Source: Zoogloea sp041917255 (GTDB taxonomy: Bacteria; Pseudomonadota; Gammaproteobacteria; Burkholderiales; Rhodocyclaceae). Taken from it: DNA of 64,000 nucleotides. The position numbers and the translations under genes are program-made. The stretch spans positions 1-64,000 of the forward strand of contig JAYRYA010000026.1 in the NCBI GenBank assembly GCA_041917255.1, in the 5' to 3' direction. The notes beneath the pieces were generated by a model. The model was given only the letters and a program-made list of their open reading frames with translations, was not told where the DNA came from and searched no databases. Of this stretch, positions 59,634 through 64,000 are shown in pieces; positions within the stretch are counted from its first letter, which is position 1; each line of letters starts with the position of its first letter.

Positions 59634-60082
59634 ACTACGAGGCGCCTGCATCTATTTCAGTCTGACAGCATTTCCCACAGGTCTCAGCACGCATACGGAC
59701 CAGTCGAACGTACCTGGCCATGCTGCATGGCGACGATCAGCGAACTTGTGGCGAGCACGCTGATAGACCCTCACGCAGTTCAGCATATGCCAATCGGGTC
59801 TTGTCGAATTCCAGCCGCGCAACAACGCTCTCTTCGGTACGCACGTGGCATGCGGAGAGGTTGTTGTTGCGAGATTTAGCCGGCACCCCCTTGCAGTCAA
59901 GAGCGGATCGGCCCAGATATCTAGCTTTTTGCATAGATGCCCCGCGACGATCAGGCCGAGGCAACGCTCGGTGCGCGTGAATGAGCATGGGCATTGACTC
60001 ATTCGCTGTTGTTGCGTACGCCCGGAACGCTCAGGTCTTGAGGAGCTTTTGATGTAGATATTCCTTGTAGGGAGATGGATGC
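59634..60082. other. Lower-GC region with no well-supported gene
   Basis: Frames here are mostly shadow-like. The best candidate is a minus-strand frame at 59737-59994 containing ACHVRTEESVVARLEFDKTR, possibly a remnant. The stretch lies between the right repeat of the RM island and the ICE-like module and may contain an element boundary. No tRNA end or integrase target was seen. Confidence 0.4.
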
Positions 60083-60829
60083 ATGCACGACAGACCACCT
60101 GTGTCCAAGGTCTACTATCGACCGATCGAAGCAGCCATACGCTGGGCCGGTTTGCTGAAACAAAAGATAGAAATCTTGCGCTTGATCTCGTCACCGAGGC
60201 ACTTACCCACGACGCTCAACTTCCCTGGATGGGCCGAGCTACGCCTATGCACCGAGCGCATCTACGACGCCATCTTCAACGGCGAACTCCCATATGGCTG
60301 CAATGGCATCACCCAGAACGACAAGGCGCTATGGGATTCCCCCGACCTCACCATCAGGCATCTGGATCTCAAGCGCTGGATGCGAGATCACTACCCTGAA
60401 GAACGACCAGCCTTTCTCTTCAGCCGCCGAGAGCGAATTGCGCATCCCGTCATCACCTTGGAAACGGGGCAAGCGATGCTGGTGGAGCGGCAGGCATTGA
60501 AGGCGGAACTGGCGCAATGCCGTCGCCGGCTCCAGACGCTGCAGGAGCAGCATCACGTCCTGTCGAAACAGGTCGAAGTGATTCCCGCATGCAACGAGTG
60601 CTCGATCACGGATCGCGCGGAGTCGACCTACCAGCACATCATCGGCAGCATGCTTGATCTGATGTTGGGCCAGTCGCCGGCAGGCACGCCTTACTCGTGC
60701 TTCAGGACACAGGAAGCCATCGTCAGCGCCCTGATCGCGCATCACGACGGCATCATGGGGATTACCGAGCGCACGCTGAATGGCAAGTTCGCCCAGGCTC
60801 GCCGAAGAATGCGCAGCTTGACCCCCTAG
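60083..60829 (+). CDS. ICE regulator candidate (positional match to BisR)
   Basis: A 248-residue protein starting MHDRPPVSKVYYRPIEAAIR, with a ribosome-binding GGAG 8 bases upstream. The central part has a charged coiled segment (LVERQALKAELAQCRRRLQT), and the C-terminus has EAIVSALIAHHDGIMGITER followed by TLNGKFAQARRRMRSLTP, reminiscent of a DNA-binding helical end. In ICEclc the regulator BisR is encoded directly upstream of alpA-parA-shi-parB in the same direction and activates the alpA promoter. This gene has the same place, direction and size. The sequence identity could not be checked, so the functional call is inference. Confidence 0.6.
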   Translation: MHDRPPVSKVYYRPIEAAIRWAGLLKQKIEILRLISSPRHLPTTLNFPGWAELRLCTERIYDAIFNGELPYGCNGITQNDKALWDSPDLTIRHLDLKRWMRDHYPEERPAFLFSRRERIAHPVITLETGQAMLVERQALKAELAQCRRRLQTLQEQHHVLSKQVEVIPACNECSITDRAESTYQHIIGSMLDLMLGQSPAGTPYSCFRTQEAIVSALIAHHDGIMGITERTLNGKFAQARRRMRSLTP

Positions 60830-60912
60830 GTCTGCAAAGAGCCGATCCGACGCTGCGGACGCGCTGGTCCTGTCGCGTTCCGACTTGCAAGCTTGTATGT
60901 GCAGTCTCGGAA

Positions 60913-60953
60913 ATTGCATTTGCAATGGCTTCCGGCAGTGATGTCTATTTAAT
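60913..60953 (+). promoter_or_regulatory. Candidate alpA promoter with upstream palindrome
   Basis: The perfect inverted repeat ATTGCA-TT-TGCAAT (60913-60926) is followed by a -10-like TATTTAAT (60946-60953). The -35 region has no good hexamer. The palindrome centre would lie near -38, so an activator probably recruits polymerase here. A second small inverted repeat AACGC-N6-GCGTT lies at 60970-60985. Confidence 0.5.
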
Positions 60954-60999
60954 GAGGGTCACGCCAACGAACGCCACTGAGCGTTAAGGAGTGACCATC

Positions 61000-61212
61000 A
61001 TGTCGCAGACGCCTGCATTGCTGCCGGGCGAGCGCCGCATCCTGCGGCTCGACGAAGTCGAAGCCAAGTCTGGTTTTAAGCGCGCCCACATCTACAGCCT
61101 GATGAAGAAGGGCGAGTTTCCCCAAGCCCTGCGCCTTGGAATCCGAGCGGTTGGCTGGGATTCGGCCGAGGTGGACCTCTGGATCAGCGAGCGCCTCAAG
61201 AACCGGGTGTGA
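61000..61212 (+). CDS. alpA: AlpA-family DNA-binding protein
   Basis: A 70-residue AlpA/MerR-like small regulator with the helix-turn-helix RILRLDEVEAKSGFKRAHIY followed by SLMKKGEFPQALRLGIRAVG and WDSAEVDLWISERL. The ATG at 61000 is preferred over GTG 60991 because AAGGAG (60986-60991) is correctly spaced from it. AlpA proteins control excision and regulatory genes of integrative elements. It is the first gene of an alpA-parA-(small)-parB array as in ICEclc/PAGI-2-type elements. Confidence 0.92.
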   Translation: MSQTPALLPGERRILRLDEVEAKSGFKRAHIYSLMKKGEFPQALRLGIRAVGWDSAEVDLWISERLKNRV

Positions 61213-61255
61213 CCGGCTCTCCCACGGATTCAAGAACACCTACGAGGAGCGCCTG

Positions 61256-62125
61256 ATGCAGGTCATATCCATCATTTCCACGAAGGGCGGTGTCGGCAAG
61301 ACAACCACCGCCGCGAACCTGGGCGGGTTGGTTGCCGACGCCGGCCTGCGCGTGCTGCTACTCGACCTCGACGTACAGCCCACGCTGTCGTCCTACTATG
61401 AACTGGCGCACCGAGCCCCTGGTGGCATCTACGAATTGCTGGCGTTCAATGAACAGCGCCTGGAGCAGTTGGTATCGCGGACCTCCATCACCGGCCTGGA
61501 CCTGATTCTGTCCAATGACGACCGGGGCGACCTGAACACGCTGCTTCTCCACGCGCCGGATGGGCGGTTGCGTCTGCGCCACCTGTTGCCCACCCTGGCA
61601 CCGCAGTACGACTTGGTATTGATCGATACCCAGGGTGCACGGAGCGTGCTGCTGGAAATGGCGGTACTCGCCTCCGACGTCGCGCTTTCGCCAGTGACCC
61701 CGGAAATCCTGGCTGCGCGCGAACTGCGTCGCGGCACCCTGCAGTTGATCGAGGACATCTCCCCATACCGGCATCTTGGTATCGAGCCCCCTCCGTTGCA
61801 TCTGCTGATCAACCGTGTGCATCCGGTTTCGTCGAATGCGAAGTTGATCCAACAGGCATTGCGCGACATGTTCTCTGGCCAAGTCGGCGTGCATGTCCTG
61901 GACACGGACGTTCCTGCCATCGAAGCCTATCCCCGCGCATCGACGAAGGGCCTGCCGGTGCACCGCGTCGAGTACCGACAACCTCTGGGGCGGGTCGCGC
62001 CGGCCGCACTGGAGACCATGCGTGCCCTGGCGGGAGAGCTTTTTCCGACCTGGCGCGAGCGCTTCGCACTGGTGACAGGCAAGCCCAATGATTCCAAGGG
62101 AGCCCGCCATGGCGAACGCACATGA
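61256..62125 (+). CDS. parA: ParA family ATPase of an integrative element
   Basis: A 289-residue ParA/Soj ATPase starting MQVISIISTKGGVGKTTTAA with deviant Walker A KGGVGKTT at residues 10-17, Walker B-type LLLDLDVQPTLSSYY and VLIDTQGARSVLLEM. No N-terminal HTH is present, so it is the short (type Ib-like) form. It partners the ParB-domain protein downstream. In ICEclc the parA-shi region also slows host growth. A GAGGAG site lies 8 bases upstream of the ATG. It overlaps the next gene by 17 bases. Confidence 0.93.
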   Translation: MQVISIISTKGGVGKTTTAANLGGLVADAGLRVLLLDLDVQPTLSSYYELAHRAPGGIYELLAFNEQRLEQLVSRTSITGLDLILSNDDRGDLNTLLLHAPDGRLRLRHLLPTLAPQYDLVLIDTQGARSVLLEMAVLASDVALSPVTPEILAARELRRGTLQLIEDISPYRHLGIEPPPLHLLINRVHPVSSNAKLIQQALRDMFSGQVGVHVLDTDVPAIEAYPRASTKGLPVHRVEYRQPLGRVAPAALETMRALAGELFPTWRERFALVTGKPNDSKGARHGERT

Positions 62126-62369
62126 ACTGGCGCGCGGCCACAAGCGATTGCGCGCCCTGATTGAATTCGCCCTCGCAGAGGGTTGGCACGTCAAGCGAAC
62201 GCCAGGAGGCCATCTCAAGTTCACCAAGCGCGGCTGTGCGCCGATCTACACCAGTTCGACGGCCAGCGATCATCGGGCCAGCCTCAATGCCCGGGCTCAG
62301 ATCCGCCGCGCAGATCGCGAGGCCCGTTGCGCCCTCAATGCCGAAGCGATTGGGGGTGGGCATGGCTGA
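62109..62369 (+). CDS. Small HicA-like protein between parA and parB (position of Shi)
   Basis: An 86-residue protein with a double-stranded-RNA-binding/HicA-like pattern: ALIEFALAEGWHVKRTPGGH followed by LKFTKRGCAPIYTSSTASDH. The Gly-His-x-Lys-Phe is the usual HicA catalytic His context. It overlaps parA (17 bp) and parB (8 bp), so it is translated in the operon. No HicB antitoxin gene is present. In ICEclc the gene between parA and parB is shi, which inhibits host division. This is a positional analogue. Confidence 0.7.
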   Translation: MANAHELARGHKRLRALIEFALAEGWHVKRTPGGHLKFTKRGCAPIYTSSTASDHRASLNARAQIRRADREARCALNAEAIGGGHG

Positions 62370-64000
62370 GATGACCCCTCGTGACATGGCGGACAAATTG
62401 CTCGCCACCGGGTTTCAGCGCACCGGTCCCTCCGCCACGACGTTGAGCGATCCGATCGCCGACACGCCGATGATCGTCACGCTGGACCAATTGCGCCCGT
62501 ATGACCACGACCCTCGCGTCAAGCGCAACCCGGCTTATGAAGAAATCAAGGCGTCCATCCGCGAGCGCGGACTGGATGCTCCACCGGCGATCACACGCAG
62601 GCCCGGCGAAGAACACTTCATCATTCGCAATGGCGGCAATACGCGATTGGCCATCCTTCGCGAGCTGTGGACTGAGACCAAGCAGGAACGCTTTTTCCGT
62701 ATCTCCTGCCTGTTCCGCCCTTGGCCGGAACGTGGCGAGATCGTCGCCTTGACGGGCCACCTGGCAGAAAACGAGCTGCGCGGCGGCTTGACCTTTATCG
62801 AGCGCGCCCTGGGCGTGGAGAAAGCGCGTGAGTTTTACGAACAGGAAACCGGCGGCACGCTGACCCAGTCCGAGCTAGCGCGGCGCCTGACAGCCGATGG
62901 CTATCCGGTGCAGCAGTCGCACATCAGCCGCATGCAGGACGCGGTGCGCTACCTGCTGCCGGCGATTCCGACGGTGCTGTACGGCGGGCTGGGCCGGCAT
63001 CAGGTGGAACGGCTAGCAGTGCTGCGCAAGGCGTGCGAGCGCACCTGGGAACGAAGAGCACTGGGCCGTCACCTCGCCGTGGACTTCGCCTCGCTGTTCC
63101 AGGATGTGCTGTCTCAGTTCGACACGCAGCCGGATGGTTTCTCGCTCCAGCGAGTGCAGGACGAGCTCGTGGGCCAGATGGCCGAGCTGCTGGAAGCGGA
63201 CTATGACACGCTGAGCCTGGAGATCGACGACAGCGAAAACCGGCAGCGGGCGTTGACCAGCGAGCCGTCGCCGACAAGCCCGATTGCCCCCATCGTGTCT
63301 GCGGCTCCACAGCCTGTATCGCCACCTCCGGCGGCGACAACCGCACAGCGGGCCGGTGCACCGACTGGTCCCACTGCCGCAATGCCCTCGGCTCAGCCCG
63401 CTACGGTTCCCGCGGCCGGCAACGAGCGAGCCGCGGAAGTGGGTACCGCACCAATACCGGCTGGCAGCGATGCGGAGCGCCTGCAGGGGCACATCGTGTC
63501 CCCGGCGCCGACCACCGAACGCCTGCAATCCATTCAGCGCATGGTGGCCGACCAGTTGGGCGACAGGCTGCCCGACTTCGAGGCCAATGTCTTGCGCGCG
63601 ATTCCCGTGCAGGTCGGTGGTCTCTACCCCATCTCGGATGTCTGGTACATCGAACCGGGACTGGACGTGCCGGACCGCCTCCGGGTGCATATCGTGCAGT
63701 TCGCCCGCGAGGTCGCCGAGGAGGCGGCGGTAGCGGGACACATCGAACCCAGCGAGGGTGGCATCGGCTTCGTTTGCGTGACTCTGTCCGTTGTGCAGGC
63801 GAAGGCCTTGCCTGCGTTTGCTCGTGCCGTGCTGGTCCTGCTGCATGCGTTGAGCGCGACATCAGCACCCGTGACAGGGCTGGATCGCGCGCGATTGGCC
63901 GACGACCTGGCGCCGCTGCTGCACGGCAGCGGCGGAACGTCCATGCGGCTGAGCGACGCCGGCTTGGTGAAGCTCTTCCGGATGCTTCGCCTAGCGCGCC
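62362..64000 (+). CDS. ParB-domain protein of an ICE, 3' end outside window
   Basis: At least 546 codons, open at the window edge. The N-terminal ParB/Srx-like domain has LRPYDHDPRVKRNPAYEEIK and ASIRERGLDAPPAITRRPGE, then the HTH region TLTQSELARRLTADGYPVQQ and SHISRMQDAVRYLLPAIPTV. A Pro/Ala-rich linker (about residues 305-375) leads to a second globular domain. In ICEclc the comparable ORF is part of the alpA operon upstream of the BisD/BisC activators. It begins 8 bases inside the preceding small gene. Confidence 0.88.
   Translation, partial: MAEMTPRDMADKLLATGFQRTGPSATTLSDPIADTPMIVTLDQLRPYDHDPRVKRNPAYEEIKASIRERGLDAPPAITRRPGEEHFIIRNGGNTRLAILRELWTETKQERFFRISCLFRPWPERGEIVALTGHLAENELRGGLTFIERALGVEKAREFYEQETGGTLTQSELARRLTADGYPVQQSHISRMQDAVRYLLPAIPTVLYGGLGRHQVERLAVLRKACERTWERRALGRHLAVDFASLFQDVLSQFDTQPDGFSLQRVQDELVGQMAELLEADYDTLSLEIDDSENRQRALTSEPSPTSPIAPIVSAAPQPVSPPPAATTAQRAGAPTGPTAAMPSAQPATVPAAGNERAAEVGTAPIPAGSDAERLQGHIVSPAPTTERLQSIQRMVADQLGDRLPDFEANVLRAIPVQVGGLYPISDVWYIEPGLDVPDRLRVHIVQFAREVAEEAAVAGHIEPSEGGIGFVCVTLSVVQAKALPAFARAVLVLLHALSATSAPVTGLDRARLADDLAPLLHGSGGTSMRLSDAGLVKLFRMLRLAR

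Noticed and set aside
1..64000. CRISPR array, tRNA or rRNA genes
   Set aside because: No regularly spaced identical repeats, tRNA cloverleaf with a GTTCRA-type T-loop, or rRNA segments were noticed. The direct repeats found are pairs only.

Overview
The window is high-GC DNA from what looks like a betaproteobacterial chromosome, most likely Rhodocyclales/Zoogloeaceae (relatives of Thauera, Azoarcus or Zoogloea). The clues are an SAH riboswitch ahead of ahcY, a ubiUVT operon for O2-independent ubiquinone synthesis with an FNR/DNR-type box, two PQQ-dependent alcohol dehydrogenase loci with NarL-type regulators, and the codon use. The genus is an inference. No rRNA, tRNA or CRISPR array was seen.

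Region 1 (1-17.9 kb) is mostly housekeeping on the minus strand. It holds ahcY (cut by the window edge) with its riboswitch, a two-gene unit of metallophosphoesterase plus CHAT protease, and a long run (2Fe-2S ferredoxin, hydrolase, GST, ABC-2 exporter, cutA, dsbD). A VanZ-like membrane protein, a GT14 glycosyltransferase, ubiU-ubiV-ubiT, a sodium:solute symporter and a LON-domain protein follow.

Region 2 (17.9-26.8 kb) is a periplasmic alcohol-oxidation locus. A NarL-type regulator is divergent from an ExaA-type (calcium-type) quinoprotein alcohol dehydrogenase. Downstream are a secreted pentapeptide-repeat protein, a mono-heme cytochrome c, a histidine kinase with a periplasmic-binding-protein sensor, a FixJ-type regulator, and a five-heme protein that appears to fuse an alcohol-dehydrogenase cytochrome subunit to a TsdA-like diheme module. 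A perfect hairpin closes the locus against mutY.

Region 3 (26.8-49 kb) is mixed chromosomal content: mutY, a flavin reductase, hydrolase, dgkA, yejK, an RlmN-family paralogue, GT4, two multidomain histidine kinases, an old-yellow-enzyme reductase, an orphan FliL-like protein and a methyltransferase. A second PQQ locus follows (NarX/NarL-like pair, a PQQ dehydrogenase with an altered active-site motif, a periplasmic binding protein), then a membrane desaturase.

Region 4 (49.35-59.2 kb) is an accessory island bounded by 86-bp direct repeats that are identical over 47 bp. It carries a GNAT/ribbon-helix-helix toxin-antitoxin pair, an interrupted unrecognised gene beside two strong hairpins, and a type I restriction-modification system ordered hsdR-hsdS-(AlbA-type ATP-binding protein)-hsdM.

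Region 5 (59.2-64 kb) has lower GC and holds the start of an ICEclc/PAGI-2-like control module: a possible BisR-type regulator, AlpA, ParA, a small HicA-like protein and a ParB-domain protein cut by the window edge.
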